Below, one piece after another: positions 9,299-19,079 of a stretch of DNA of 64,000 nt. Both the position numbers and the translations under genes were made by a program. Source of the stretch: an uncultured Saprospiraceae bacterium (GTDB taxonomy: Bacteria; Bacteroidota; Bacteroidia; Chitinophagales; Saprospiraceae); contig CALIAU010000010.1 in NCBI GenBank assembly GCA_938045585.1, positions 1 to 64,000 of the forward strand, given 5' to 3'. The notes under the pieces were generated by a model that saw only the letters and a list, made by a program, of their open reading frames with translations, ran no database searches and was not told the origin of the DNA. Positions within the stretch are counted from its first letter, which is position 1. The number at the start of each line of letters is the position of its first letter.

Positions 9299-12200
9299 TC
9301 TATAAGAACCTTCCTCACACCACTCTTCCCATTCTGCATCCGTACCTTACACAAATACAATCCTGCCTGTACAGTAGAGATGTTAAGTGGCGCATCTGTA
9401 TCCTGGCTGAGAATTAATTTACCTTCCAAAGAAAGCAATTCTATATTCTGTATTTCTTGCTGTGTCTTAATAAATAAAACATCTGTTGCTGGCGAAGGGT
9501 AAACCGTAAACTTAACTCTGTCAAGATCATAAGTAGATGATAATATCCAATCCTCTCCATCGCAGTCCTCATCAATGCCATTTTCTGCGAGTTCTGCAGC
9601 GTCAGGATTTATATTGGGATCGTCATCGTTACAATCATCTGCGAGTACAAAACCGTCTTGGTCGAGGTCGTCGTCGAGAGTGGCGGGGTTGCAGTCATCA
9701 TCCATGCCATTGTAAGGGAATTCTCTGCATTCTGCAGTTACTTCCACGTTTGAATTAACTATTGCGCTTACCGATTCTAATTGATCTATATCTGTACAGA
9801 CAAATTCTAAGGCATCTGTATTGGTCAGCAGTAGTTCCTGTTCAATGGAGCCATTATGAATATTCAGTGTTTCTAACAGATTGCAATTCTCACAATCAAG
9901 TTTCTGAAGTAATGGCATATCACATAAACTCAAGCTGCTTATATTATTGAATCCTAGGTTTAAATCTTCAAGAAGTTCTTGATGGGATAAATTAAGAAAT
10001 TCAATTTCATTATTGTTCAGGTTTAAGCATTTTAGCCTGTTGTTTGAAGATAGGTCAATAGTTTTTAAAGTATTGTTAGATAGATCTAAAGTCTCTAATA
10101 AATCGCAGTTCAACTCCAAATTATCAAGTGAGTTTTCTGACAATTCTAAATGTCTAAGTTGAGGAGTCTCAATTAAAAATAGATTTGCTTCACCCAGTTT
10201 TGAATTGTTTATAACGAGCCGTTCAAGCGTTGTAGAACGTATCTCGACATCTTTGTCATTAAGATTGTTAGAAGATAAGTCTAAATAATTTAAATTTTCC
10301 AAACTATTTAAAACAGACAAATCAAGAAATTCGTTTAGCGGATTGTTATTAAGAATTAATGTTTCCACAGTTGAAGAATTCAGAAAATCAATACTACTTA
10401 TTCTATTATTAGATAAGTTGAGATAATCTAGCTGGCTTAGTTTTTCTAAATTGATATATTCTATGCTCGAATTTCTTAAAGATAAATATTTGAGATTAAT
10501 AAAGGCGTCTAAATAAATCAAGCTGTCTAAGGAAAAGCCTGCATTGCTTATTAAAGTGTCAACTAGTTCCGCCTCAAAACATTCAATAATATTATTTTGA
10601 TTCATATCAAATCCACTAAAGACTAGAAAATCTGATAGTCCAGAATCAGGAATGGGCAAGAGTGTAAAACCAACATTCGGGTTATTATCGTCACAGTCAT
10701 GCAAGGAACCTACGCCATCTCCATCATTATCTGACTCAGTAATTCCGTCACAGTTTTCATCTATATCATTCCCAATAACCTCACTTACTCCAGGATGGAT
10801 TTCCGCATCAGTATCATCACAATCCTCTGCTAGGATAAACCCATCCTGATCTAGATCATCATCCAGGGTATTAGGGTCACAATCATTGTCTAATCCATCA
10901 TAAATAATTTCAACAGCATCTACATTCACATTCGGATTTGTATCGTCACAGTCTGTTAGGGTAGTATAACCGTCTCCATCACTATCTATCTCAGCTATCC
11001 CATCGCAATTTTCATCTATGTCATTCCCAATAATTTCCATAGCATCACTATTAATTGCAGGGTCCGTATCATCACAGTCTTCCATAAAGCCAAAACCATC
11101 TTCATCTAGATCGTCGTCTACAGTGTCTGGGTTGCAATCATCATCGATGCCATTGTATGGAAATTCTACACAATCAGAACTTAGCTCTACGTTAGAACTT
11201 ACCTGACTTTCTACATCTTCCAATTGTTCTGGGTCTACACAGATAAACTCTAATGAATTTGGTAGGCTTAAGCTTTCTTCAGAAGAACCATTGTTAATAT
11301 TAATGGTGCTTATAGTGTTGCAATTGCTGCAATGAAATTCTTTTAAATTTGGAGTATGGCAAAGAGCAAAACCAGATTGTGCATTAAATGGATTGTTTGA
11401 TAAATCTATTTCTATTAAAGATTCTAGATTATCTAAATAGATCGAATCAATAGAATTGTTACTTAGATCTAGCAGCTCTAGACCAGAGTTAGCTGATAAA
11501 TCTATCGTACTTAGCTGATTGTGTGAAGCATCTAAGAATGATAAATTCTCAAGACTTCCTATTCCAATTAAACTATCCGTGAGCAAATCATTTCCCTCTA
11601 CATTTAGTGTTTCAAGTGTGGTGAAAGGAGATACATCAAAACTAGCTAAAAGATTAAATCTAAGCTTGAGTTCTTTTAAGTTGTTTAAAGCAGAAAGCTG
11701 AAGACTAAGCAAATCATTATACCCTAGGTCTAATAATTCTAAATTAGCTAAGTTGTTTATATTAACATCAATTAAATCATTCCCAAATAAGTCTAAGAAT
11801 TGTAAACTATCATGATCAGTAATGTTAATAGATTTTAATTTGTTGTGCCTTAAATCTAAATGAGATAAGACTGGGAAATGATCTAAGTTAATTGTGTCGA
11901 TATCATCTAGAATTGATAAATAACGAAGATTAGAAAACGATTCTAAGAGTGTTCCGTCTTGGATATCTAATTCGCGTAAAATTAAGGTATCGACAGCCTG
12001 TGCTTCATAACAGTCAATTATATTATTTTGGTTTAGATCTATGCCTATATCTAAAAGATAAGAATAGAGTTTACTACCAACTTCTGGTAGTCCTAATACA
12101 CCTACATTGGGATCAGAATCATCACAGTCGGTTAATGTTGTAAATCCATCTCCGTCATTATCGACTTCAGCAATGCCATCACAATTCTCATCTATATCAT

Positions 12201-13335
12201 TCCCTACAATCTCTTCAGCATGCGGCCCTAATTCTGGGTCTTCATCAAAACAATCATAAGCGGAAGAATATCCATCTCCATCCTGATCTATGCAACCATT
12301 ATTCTTGTAATCAATTACTCTTAATGTTGTATTGTCTATTTCGTAGAAAGCTGCTTGACCATCAAGCAAATAAGGGGTGGACGGGTATTCGCCAAAGAAA
12401 AAGCTATCTTGACCACAGTATAAGCCTGCACGTCCCATAATACTTCGTTCACAATCAATGTCTCGCGGAGAACCTAAAGTTAGTACTTCAGGTGGATCCT
12501 CAGCATGCTCATAATGTGTGATACATTTATAGGTGCTCATTATGGATTGAGAAGCGAAATTTCGTCTTTCATATAAATTTCCATAATGCCCCATTCTATA
12601 ACGAGGAATATCATAAAGTCCTGCCCATGACGTTAGACTAATGAGAGATCCATAACCATCAACATGAACAACATCTTTGTAATCACCTAAATTTTGATGA
12701 ACATCAATATAGTATCCTTGATTATGAAGTTCTTTTTCAGAACCTATCGAGGGGCTAGTATCGTATTCAGGGCTTAATAAATATGTTAGAGTATAATCCT
12801 TAGTCTCAAAATTATAGCTTACAAACATTGTGTAAGTTCCATCATAATCTCTTTTATATCGTGCTATGATTGTAGCGTTGTCTGATATTCCTGATGCATA
12901 ATACATATTGTATACTCCTAATTCGTTATAGTCATTAGTCACAATTAAATAAAGAACTTCATCATGATAGTTTATACTATCTATAAATTCCCCGTCTCTT
13001 CCGTACCTAAATAAGTTATTAGCATTGTCATCAATGTAAATGTATTCTGCATTTACATTTAATCGTACTGGAACAGAATCCATTTCGATTGTTTTCTGCC
13101 AAAGAAACTCACCTTTAGTAGTAAGAGCTGATAAATATGTTTCATCAGAAGCCCCAAATTCACTTAGACTAAAAATTGTAGAATCTTGATAGTTGTCAAA
13201 GAATAAGACCTCATGACCAGACAATTCGGCAATCTCATACTCAAAAATTTCATGTTCAAATATTGCATCTATTACCTGTCCCTGTAATTGAAAGGAGAGT
13301 GCAAATAAGCTGAGTATGAGTATTCTTGTTTTCAT
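9295..13335 (-). CDS. T9SS cargo with two LRR blocks nested inside MopE-like repeats
   Basis: 1346 residues, ATG at 13335. Order: signal peptide; the N-terminal domain shared with the genes at 274 and 1978 (to about 335); MopE repeats; LRR block 1 (about 412-723); further MopE repeats; LRR block 2 (about 888-1202); a last MopE repeat; T9SS type A sorting domain (about 1270-1346). Both LRR blocks start with an EF-hand-like cap (DLNQNNIIDCYEA, DMNQNNIIECFEA) and end with a cysteine cap (FICVD..., FVCTD...). Each interrupts a MopE repeat: DCDDSDPNV precedes block 1 and FPYNGIDDDCNP resumes after it; DCDDNNPNV and FPYNGMDDDCNP do so for block 2. The arrangement suggests LRR modules projecting from a metal-stabilised stalk (inference). 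The leader differs from those of its paralogues although the signal peptide is the same. Confidence 0.88.
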   Translation of the reverse strand: MKTRILILSLFALSFQLQGQVIDAIFEHEIFEYEIAELSGHEVLFFDNYQDSTIFSLSEFGASDETYLSALTTKGEFLWQKTIEMDSVPVRLNVNAEYIYIDDNANNLFRYGRDGEFIDSINYHDEVLYLIVTNDYNELGVYNMYYASGISDNATIIARYKRDYDGTYTMFVSYNFETKDYTLTYLLSPEYDTSPSIGSEKELHNQGYYIDVHQNLGDYKDVVHVDGYGSLISLTSWAGLYDIPRYRMGHYGNLYERRNFASQSIMSTYKCITHYEHAEDPPEVLTLGSPRDIDCERSIMGRAGLYCGQDSFFFGEYPSTPYLLDGQAAFYEIDNTTLRVIDYKNNGCIDQDGDGYSSAYDCFDEDPELGPHAEEIVGNDIDENCDGIAEVDNDGDGFTTLTDCDDSDPNVGVLGLPEVGSKLYSYLLDIGIDLNQNNIIDCYEAQAVDTLILRELDIQDGTLLESFSNLRYLSILDDIDTINLDHFPVLSHLDLRHNKLKSINITDHDSLQFLDLFGNDLIDVNINNLANLELLDLGYNDLLSLQLSALNNLKELKLRFNLLASFDVSPFTTLETLNVEGNDLLTDSLIGIGSLENLSFLDASHNQLSTIDLSANSGLELLDLSNNSIDSIYLDNLESLIEIDLSNNPFNAQSGFALCHTPNLKEFHCSNCNTISTININNGSSEESLSLPNSLEFICVDPEQLEDVESQVSSNVELSSDCVEFPYNGIDDDCNPDTVDDDLDEDGFGFMEDCDDTDPAINSDAMEIIGNDIDENCDGIAEIDSDGDGYTTLTDCDDTNPNVNVDAVEIIYDGLDNDCDPNTLDDDLDQDGFILAEDCDDTDAEIHPGVSEVIGNDIDENCDGITESDNDGDGVGSLHDCDDNNPNVGFTLLPIPDSGLSDFLVFSGFDMNQNNIIECFEAELVDTLISNAGFSLDSLIYLDAFINLKYLSLRNSSIEYINLEKLSQLDYLNLSNNRISSIDFLNSSTVETLILNNNPLNEFLDLSVLNSLENLNYLDLSSNNLNDKDVEIRSTTLERLVINNSKLGEANLFLIETPQLRHLELSENSLDNLELNCDLLETLDLSNNTLKTIDLSSNNRLKCLNLNNNEIEFLNLSHQELLEDLNLGFNNISSLSLCDMPLLQKLDCENCNLLETLNIHNGSIEQELLLTNTDALEFVCTDIDQLESVSAIVNSNVEVTAECREFPYNGMDDDCNPATLDDDLDQDGFVLADDCNDDDPNINPDAAELAENGIDEDCDGEDWILSSTYDLDRVKFTVYPSPATDVLFIKTQQEIQNIELLSLEGKLILSQDTDAPLNISTVQAGLYLCKVRMQNGKSGVRKVLIE

Positions 13336-13612
13336 TCTTTTAATAATGTCGTGTAATTTAAGGGTATTTTTAGAATAATTGAACTATAATTCGCCTGTCT
13401 GCGCAGTTCTCTCTTCATCCCTTTATCCTGCCTGCGCAAGCAGGAAGGATATCCATCTGCCAGGCCATACCGAACTTGCACGAAGGATAGTAGCAATTCC
13501 GAAGGAAGTCTGCAGGACCGCAACGAACGTGAAGCTTGCCTGCTTTTAGGCACGCAAGCAGGTTGTGGATAGCCTGATTCTATGCTTGCAGAGCAAGAAT
13601 AGAACGTGCCCA
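13336..13612 (-). repeat. diverged copy of the dispersed structured intergenic element
   Basis: Read on the minus strand this stretch begins gggcacgttc, then a long hairpin (ttctatgcttgc/gcaagaatagaa arms), then a segment resembling GGTCCTnC-GGACT-CCTTCGGA-CTGCTACCA, as in the elements at 32531 and 62893. A cctgcctgcgcaagcagg palindrome lies at 13427-13446. It is non-coding: the open frame through it is made of these palindromes. The remaining 13613-13759 carries the gcvP promoter. Confidence 0.6.
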
Positions 13613-13721
13613 AATCAATATTCTCATTTTCATCTCAAGCTCAGCCTTAGATTCCCAACAATTTGCTTTTTCTACTGTTATTTAAACAGGCTTCGATATC
13701 CATTATCAGCATTATATTACA

Positions 13722-13729
13722 TATTTTTG
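13722..13729 (+). promoter_or_regulatory. putative Bacteroidota -7 element of gcvP
   Basis: TATTTTTG matches the TAnnTTTG -7 consensus of Bacteroidota sigma-A promoters and lies 31 bases before the gcvP ATG, giving a short leader. A matching -33 TTTG at the usual spacing is not obvious, so the call is tentative. No glycine riboswitch-like structure is visible. Confidence 0.4.
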
Positions 13730-13759
13730 GACTTTATAACCTGACTGAGAATTAATATT

Positions 13760-16630
13760 ATGATGTACAATACATTAGACTATTTTCAAAGACGCCATAT
13801 AGGAACAAATGAAGATGTTCTGCCGCATATGTTAAAGGAAATTGGCGTAGAATCCCTAGATGAACTTATTGATAAAACGATACCTTCTCAGATCAGAATG
13901 GATAGGGATCTTGATGTGCCAGATGCACTTACTGAAAAAGACTATCTGGATCATCTTCAGAAGATAGCCGACAAGAATACAATATTCAAAAACTTTATTG
14001 GACAGGGCTACTATGGGACAATTACTCCCTCTGTAATCTTGCGCAACATTTTCCAAAATCCAGGATGGTACACGCAGTACACTCCCTACCAAGCAGAAAT
14101 TTCTCAAGGACGCTTAGAAGCTCTCCTTAATTTCCAAACGGTGGTTGCAGACCTCACTGGACTAGAAATAGCAAATGCATCGCTCTTAGATGAGGGTACA
14201 GCGGCTGCAGAGGCTATGGCCATGTTCCAAAGTTTGCGTAACAAAAAAAGAAAGAACAATCCTGCAACTAAATTCTTTGTAGATGATGCAGTCTTTGAAG
14301 CAACTGTAGATATTTTGGAAACACGAGCGCTACCAATAGGAATAGAGATCGTACGTGGCTCATATAAAGAAATTGATATCAATGATGATTTTATTGCTGC
14401 GCTTCTACAGTATCCAAATAGTGAGGGAAGCGTAGAAGACTACACGGGCTTTGCTGCGCAGTGTAAAGAGCAGGGAATCTATATAACAGTAGCTGCTGAC
14501 CTACTTAGTCTGGCGCTCTTGAAACCGCCAGGCGAATGGGGAGCAGATGCAGTGGTGGGTACAACCCAACGTTTTGGTGTGCCTATGGGCTATGGTGGTC
14601 CACATGCTGCTTACTTTGCTACACATGAAGATTTCAAAAGACAAATTCCTGGACGGATCATTGGTTTGTCTCAGGATAGTCAGGGTGATACCGCCTTACG
14701 AATGGCTTTGCAAACACGTGAGCAACATATCAAGCGTGAAAAAGCGACTTCTAATATTTGTACGGCACAGGCCTTGCTTGCGATTATGGCAGGAATGTAT
14801 TGTGTCTATCATGGTCCGAAGGGAATAAAAAATATAGCGGATAGGATTCACCATCTCAGCTTCTTGCTTGCGAGTAATCTTAGAGAGATGGGACTGCAGG
14901 TGATGAACACGCATTTCTTTGATACCATCACAGTGGAGACTGCGGATACAGCTAAGCTTAAAAGCTTAGCAGAGGCGAAGAAGGTAAATATGTTTTATAG
15001 AGAGGGCAGTGTTTCTGTTTCTATAGATGAGCTTACTACCGAAGATGAGCTGCGTTTGTTGCTCGATATTTTTGCGGAAGCAAATGGGAAGCAATATGTG
15101 TTTAATCATTCCAATGGTGTACAGGCTATTCCTGATAGTTTACAACGTACTAGTGCCTACTTAGAACATCCGGTCTTCCATAAGAATCAGTCTGAAACGC
15201 GTATGATGCGCTATATAAAATCTTTAGAAAATAAAGATTTGAGTTTAGTACATTCTATGATTCCACTCGGTTCTTGTACAATGAAATTAAATGCGGCGAC
15301 CGAATTGATTCCAGTTACCTGGCCTAAGTTTTCTTATATGCATCCGTTTGCACCAGCAAATCAAGCTACTGGCTACAAGCAAATTTTTGAAGAGTTAGAA
15401 GCCTACCTGTCTGATATTACCGGCTTCACTGCTTGTTCGCTCCAACCTAACTCTGGAGCACAGGGCGAGTATGCAGGTTTGCTTACCATTGCAGCATACC
15501 ATAAATCAAGAAATGACGCAGGAAGAAATATAGCCTTGATCCCTTCGTCTGCACACGGGACAAATCCTGCAAGTGCAGTTATGGCAGGCATGAAGGTTGT
15601 CGTGACGAAGTGCGATGAGAATGGAAATATTGACCTTATTGATTTAGAAGAGAAGGCAGTTCAGTATAAAGATACCTTAGCAGCTCTGATGGTAACCTAC
15701 CCATCTACGCATGGAGTATTTGAAACAGAGATTCAGAGAATATGTCAAATCATACATGACAATGGGGGACTGGTATATATGGACGGAGCAAATATGAATG
15801 CGCAGGTAGGACTTACAAACCCGGGCATAATAGGTGCAGATGTGTGTCATCTTAACCTACATAAAACCTTTGCGATACCGCATGGCGGTGGAGGGCCAGG
15901 CATGGGACCTATCTGTGTAAATGATAAGCTAAAAGACTTTTTACCTGGACATAGCTTTGTGGAAACAGGAGGTAGCCAACGTATAAAGGCAGTTTCGTCT
16001 GCTCCATGGGGAAGCGCAAGTATCCTATTGATTTCCTATGCCTACATACGTATGCTTGGTAATAAAGGTTTGCTAAATGCGACCAAGTATGCCATCCTAA
16101 ATGCTAACTATATTCGTGCAAGATTAAGTGAGGCCTACCCAGTACTTTACTCTGGAGAACAGGGTATGGTGGGTCATGAATTGATATTGGATCTTAGGCA
16201 GTTTAAAGCTCTAGGGATTACAGCAGAGGATGTGGCAAAACGACTAATTGACTATGGCTTCCATGCGCCTACGCTTTCTTTTCCAGTAGCAGGCACCATT
16301 ATGATAGAGCCTACAGAAAGTGAAGACTTGGAGGAACTCGATAGATTCTGTGAGGCAATGCTACAAATCAAAAATGAAATAGACGAGATAGCAAATGGAA
16401 CTGCTGATAAAGAGAATAATGTTCTAAAGAATGCTCCACACACAGTGGGCGTCATAACAGCAGACGAATTTGCCTTTCCTTATAGTAGAGAGAAAGCAGC
16501 CTTTCCTCTTGACTTTGTACGAAAGGCAAAATTCTGGTCTACAGTAGGTCGGGTCAACAATGCCTATGGCGATAGAAATCTTATTTGCACCTGTCCTCCT
16601 ATTGAATCATATCAAGAAATGGAAGCGTAA
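13760..16630 (+). CDS. gcvP: glycine dehydrogenase (decarboxylating), P-protein of the glycine cleavage system
   Basis: PLP enzyme that decarboxylates glycine and passes the aminomethyl group to the lipoyl arm of GcvH; cytoplasmic. 956 residues, the full length of the single-chain P-protein (the E. coli protein has 957), with fused N- and C-terminal halves. Visible hallmarks are the N-terminal RRHIG, the PLP-binding lysine Lys702 in LNLHKTFAIPHGGGGPG, and the S-A-HGTNPASA loop (PSSAHGTNPASA). ATGATG offers two starts; the first is used. GcvH and GcvT are not in the window. A secreted endonuclease gene follows 17 bases downstream and may be cotranscribed, although no functional link is apparent. 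Confidence 0.97.
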   Translation: MMYNTLDYFQRRHIGTNEDVLPHMLKEIGVESLDELIDKTIPSQIRMDRDLDVPDALTEKDYLDHLQKIADKNTIFKNFIGQGYYGTITPSVILRNIFQNPGWYTQYTPYQAEISQGRLEALLNFQTVVADLTGLEIANASLLDEGTAAAEAMAMFQSLRNKKRKNNPATKFFVDDAVFEATVDILETRALPIGIEIVRGSYKEIDINDDFIAALLQYPNSEGSVEDYTGFAAQCKEQGIYITVAADLLSLALLKPPGEWGADAVVGTTQRFGVPMGYGGPHAAYFATHEDFKRQIPGRIIGLSQDSQGDTALRMALQTREQHIKREKATSNICTAQALLAIMAGMYCVYHGPKGIKNIADRIHHLSFLLASNLREMGLQVMNTHFFDTITVETADTAKLKSLAEAKKVNMFYREGSVSVSIDELTTEDELRLLLDIFAEANGKQYVFNHSNGVQAIPDSLQRTSAYLEHPVFHKNQSETRMMRYIKSLENKDLSLVHSMIPLGSCTMKLNAATELIPVTWPKFSYMHPFAPANQATGYKQIFEELEAYLSDITGFTACSLQPNSGAQGEYAGLLTIAAYHKSRNDAGRNIALIPSSAHGTNPASAVMAGMKVVVTKCDENGNIDLIDLEEKAVQYKDTLAALMVTYPSTHGVFETEIQRICQIIHDNGGLVYMDGANMNAQVGLTNPGIIGADVCHLNLHKTFAIPHGGGGPGMGPICVNDKLKDFLPGHSFVETGGSQRIKAVSSAPWGSASILLISYAYIRMLGNKGLLNATKYAILNANYIRARLSEAYPVLYSGEQGMVGHELILDLRQFKALGITAEDVAKRLIDYGFHAPTLSFPVAGTIMIEPTESEDLEELDRFCEAMLQIKNEIDEIANGTADKENNVLKNAPHTVGVITADEFAFPYSREKAAFPLDFVRKAKFWSTVGRVNNAYGDRNLICTCPPIESYQEMEA

Positions 16631-16647
16631 TTTTATCAAAACAAAAT

Positions 16648-17748
16648 ATGCACAAGAAACTCAGCGGATTTAAGCAACAAGCAAAAGCGTTCCTTTTTTT
16701 CTTGTGTGTGATAAGTTTTCAAAACCAACTCAGGGCACAGTTTGATCACATCGATGTCTATCCAGGGTTGGAGGGTAACGCCCTGTTTACTAATCTTCAA
16801 GAAGGATTTACACCGCTGAATCTTCTGACATGGAGTGACACAAGAGATACAATGTTTTCCGTTGTATGGGGAGTCAATGATAGTCTATCCTGTATTTACA
16901 CAGGGCATAGTTTGTATATGGATCCTTCAGAAGATCCCACGCAAACTGTTTTTCTAGATGGCATTTCTGATGGTATAAATACAGAGCATGTCTACCCACA
17001 AAGCAAAGGAGCATCAGACGGGAATGCACGCATCAATATGCATAATCTTTTTCCAAGCAGAGTAGACGTAAATTCGGCACGCGGCAGTTTGCCCTATGGT
17101 GAAATTAATGATAGCCAAACAGCTACCTGGTATTTTGATGATATGAATCAGAGTAACATTCCACAATCCAACATTGATGCCTACAGCGAATTTGGAAATG
17201 GGATGTTTGAACCAAGAGAAGAAGTGAAAGGAGATATCGCAAGAACAGTAATGTACTTTTATACCATATACAGAGCAGAAGCAGACGCGGCAGATCCAGA
17301 CTTTTTTGATTTGCAACGCGAAGATATATGTAACTGGCACTATGCAGATCCCGTAGACCAAAAAGAATGGGAAGGCAATTTAAAAATTGCTAGCTATCAA
17401 GACGGTTTAGCAAACCCCTTTGTTCTAGACTGTTCCCTGGCTAGCAGACTCTACTGCGAGGATGTCAATATGGCCTGTCAAATCAGTTCTTCTGTAGAGC
17501 AAACTTTGGATGCATCACAAATACGTGTGTATCCCAATCCAGCAAATGATTTCTTGCAACTGGAAGTAGCAGCAGAGCTTTCTTTAGTAGAGCTCATTCT
17601 TTTGAATGCACATGGCCAGACGCTTAAAAATATACATCCTACAAAGAGACGCATTGAACTCATTGACCTGAATCCTGGTATTTATATATTAAAGTGTGTA
17701 GATAGGAGTGGCAAGAGTCGCGCGTACAGATTTGTAAGATCAAAATAA
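16648..17748 (+). CDS. secreted endonuclease I family nuclease with T9SS sorting domain
   Basis: His-Me finger nuclease of the endonuclease I family (PF04231), 366 residues. A signal peptide occupies roughly residues 1-31 (ends FQNQLRAQ). The catalytic region contains NTEHVYPQSKGA and NARINMHNLFPSR, the family's conserved His and Asn residues, followed by WYFDDMNQSN and MYFYTIYRAEA. From about residue 295 a T9SS type A sorting domain follows (IRVYPNPANDFLQLE ... GIYILKC). Extracellular DNA degradation for nutrient scavenging or biofilm turnover is likely by analogy. It starts 17 bases after gcvP and is followed 25 bases later by a cyclophilin gene. Confidence 0.93.
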   Translation: MHKKLSGFKQQAKAFLFFLCVISFQNQLRAQFDHIDVYPGLEGNALFTNLQEGFTPLNLLTWSDTRDTMFSVVWGVNDSLSCIYTGHSLYMDPSEDPTQTVFLDGISDGINTEHVYPQSKGASDGNARINMHNLFPSRVDVNSARGSLPYGEINDSQTATWYFDDMNQSNIPQSNIDAYSEFGNGMFEPREEVKGDIARTVMYFYTIYRAEADAADPDFFDLQREDICNWHYADPVDQKEWEGNLKIASYQDGLANPFVLDCSLASRLYCEDVNMACQISSSVEQTLDASQIRVYPNPANDFLQLEVAAELSLVELILLNAHGQTLKNIHPTKRRIELIDLNPGIYILKCVDRSGKSRAYRFVRSK

Positions 17749-17773
17749 TTGTAAAAACTAAATTTAAACACAG

Positions 17774-18274
17774 ATGTCAGCAATAGATAAAATAGATCCA
17801 GGACTTATTAACCTTGGAATGGAAACCGCTTCCTTCGAGCAAGATCAAAAAATATGTATCCATACGAACAAAGGAGAAATTAACTTGACGCTCTATGGAA
17901 CAAAGGTGCCTAAGACTGTTTTCAATTTTTTGGAATTAGCCAAAGCTGGCTATTATGATGGCCTACGTTTTCATAGAGTGATTCCAGACTTTATGATACA
18001 GGGAGGCTGCCCCAATGGAACAGGTGCAGGTGGACCAGGCTATAAGTTTGGAGATGAATTCCATGCGGAACTAAAACATGATGGTCCAGGTATTTTATCT
18101 ATGGCGAATGCTGGTCCTGGAACGAATGGCAGTCAGTTTTTTATTACCCACGTGGAGACCGCTTGGTTAGATGGCAAGCATACCGTATTTGGCAAGGTGG
18201 ACTCTGAGGCAGATCAAGCTACTGTCAATGACATACGTGGCGGCGATGAGATTGTCAAAATAGAATTGAAATAG
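17774..18274 (+). CDS. peptidyl-prolyl cis-trans isomerase, cyclophilin type
   Basis: Catalyses proline isomerisation during protein folding. 166 residues forming one cyclophilin domain without a signal peptide, so cytoplasmic. Catalytic Arg68 is in [13 protein letters not shown]; also visible are [32 protein letters not shown] and the [12 protein letters not shown] stretch. The N-terminal 30 residues precede the usual [10 protein letters not shown] strand and are slightly longer than in minimal bacterial cyclophilins. It is probably the last gene of a gcvP-endonuclease-cyclophilin run; the gene to its right is convergent. Confidence 0.95.
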   Translation: MSAIDKIDPGLINLGMETASFEQDQKICIHTNKGEINLTLYGTKVPKTVFNFLELAKAGYYDGLRFHRVIPDFMIQGGCPNGTGAGGPGYKFGDEFHAELKHDGPGILSMANAGPGTNGSQFFITHVETAWLDGKHTVFGKVDSEADQATVNDIRGGDEIVKIELK

Positions 18275-18304
18275 AAAAGCTTCCAGTTTCGCATCTAGAT
18301 ATTT

Positions 18305-19015
18305 TTATGCTCTACTTGTCTTTCCAAAAATCAGGAAGGGTAGATAGACTATTCCCATAAAGAGAAACATCACGAGTTCGCCTGATAATAGATACCAGGG
18401 CCAGGGTCCCATGTGATCTAATAGAGTAGCAGACTCTGGTGTGTGCATAGTGTACAAATAATTAGAGCCTAATAGATAATTTACTCCATGCATAAGTACA
18501 ATCAAGATATTGCTTGCGATAATAGCATGGACCATATCTTTCATCGTAACACGCAGTCCGTAGACAAATACTGCATACAGCGCGACAAGTACGGAGCCAT
18601 TGTGCAATAGCCAGTAACAGAAATAGGAAAGATTAGGAAAACCCTCTGGAAGATCTGGAGTGATAATGGCATTTAATGTGCCTGTCAGTGTAAAAAAATA
18701 GAATATTGCTAGAGCAGTTCTATTTTTGCTATACATTATAAAGGGTGCAATGACAGCTAGCAATCGACATAGATGCAGGGGTAATCCTTCCTCTATTGTA
18801 AATGTTCCCATGTGCTGTTCGTAATAGATGCGTAAAAAGACAGCGATAAAGGGTAATAAGGCTAAGGCAACACCTAAGTTGACCTGTTGTTTTTCGTTTA
18901 ATTTTTTCTTTGCATAGCCTATGATGAGAATACCTAGGCATATATAGAAAAGCACGGGATAAAGATGCTCAAGAGAATAGGCAGAAAACTGTGTGTCTTC
19001 AAATAAAAAAGACAT
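18305..19015 (-). CDS. YwaF-family (TIGR02206-like) integral membrane protein
   Basis: About 236 residues with six or more hydrophobic helices. Conserved-looking features of the YwaF/TIGR02206 family are an N-terminal FSAYSLEHLYPVLFY, LPLHLCRLLAVIAPF and a C-terminal GPWPWYLLSGE. The start is placed at ATG 19015 because the upstream extension is not hydrophobic and would overlap the divergent peptidase gene; the chosen start leaves a 64-bp shared intergenic region. Function of the family is not established. It converges on the cyclophilin gene with 30 bases between. Confidence 0.8.
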   Translation of the reverse strand: MSFLFEDTQFSAYSLEHLYPVLFYICLGILIIGYAKKKLNEKQQVNLGVALALLPFIAVFLRIYYEQHMGTFTIEEGLPLHLCRLLAVIAPFIMYSKNRTALAIFYFFTLTGTLNAIITPDLPEGFPNLSYFCYWLLHNGSVLVALYAVFVYGLRVTMKDMVHAIIASNILIVLMHGVNYLLGSNYLYTMHTPESATLLDHMGPWPWYLLSGELVMFLFMGIVYLPFLIFGKTSRA

Positions 19016-19025
19016 AGAGATGGTA

Positions 19026-19061
19026 TTGTTGCTACCTAATGTAAACAAATTTTTATATTTC
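19026..19061 (+). promoter_or_regulatory. putative promoter of the S46 peptidase gene
   Basis: TTG at 19029-19031 and TATATTTC at 19054-19061 are separated by 22 bases, close to the TTG-N19-23-TAnnTTTG layout of Bacteroidota promoters with one mismatch in the last position. The element lies in the 64-bp gap between divergent starts at 19015 and 19080. Confidence 0.4.
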
Positions 19062-19079
19062 GTGTCTAAAGCAAAAATT

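Noticed and set aside
13332-13613. 93-residue minus-strand open frame beside gcvP
   Set aside because: It consists of palindromic repeat DNA (gcctgcgcaagcagg and related), has no start signal and matches the dispersed non-coding element.
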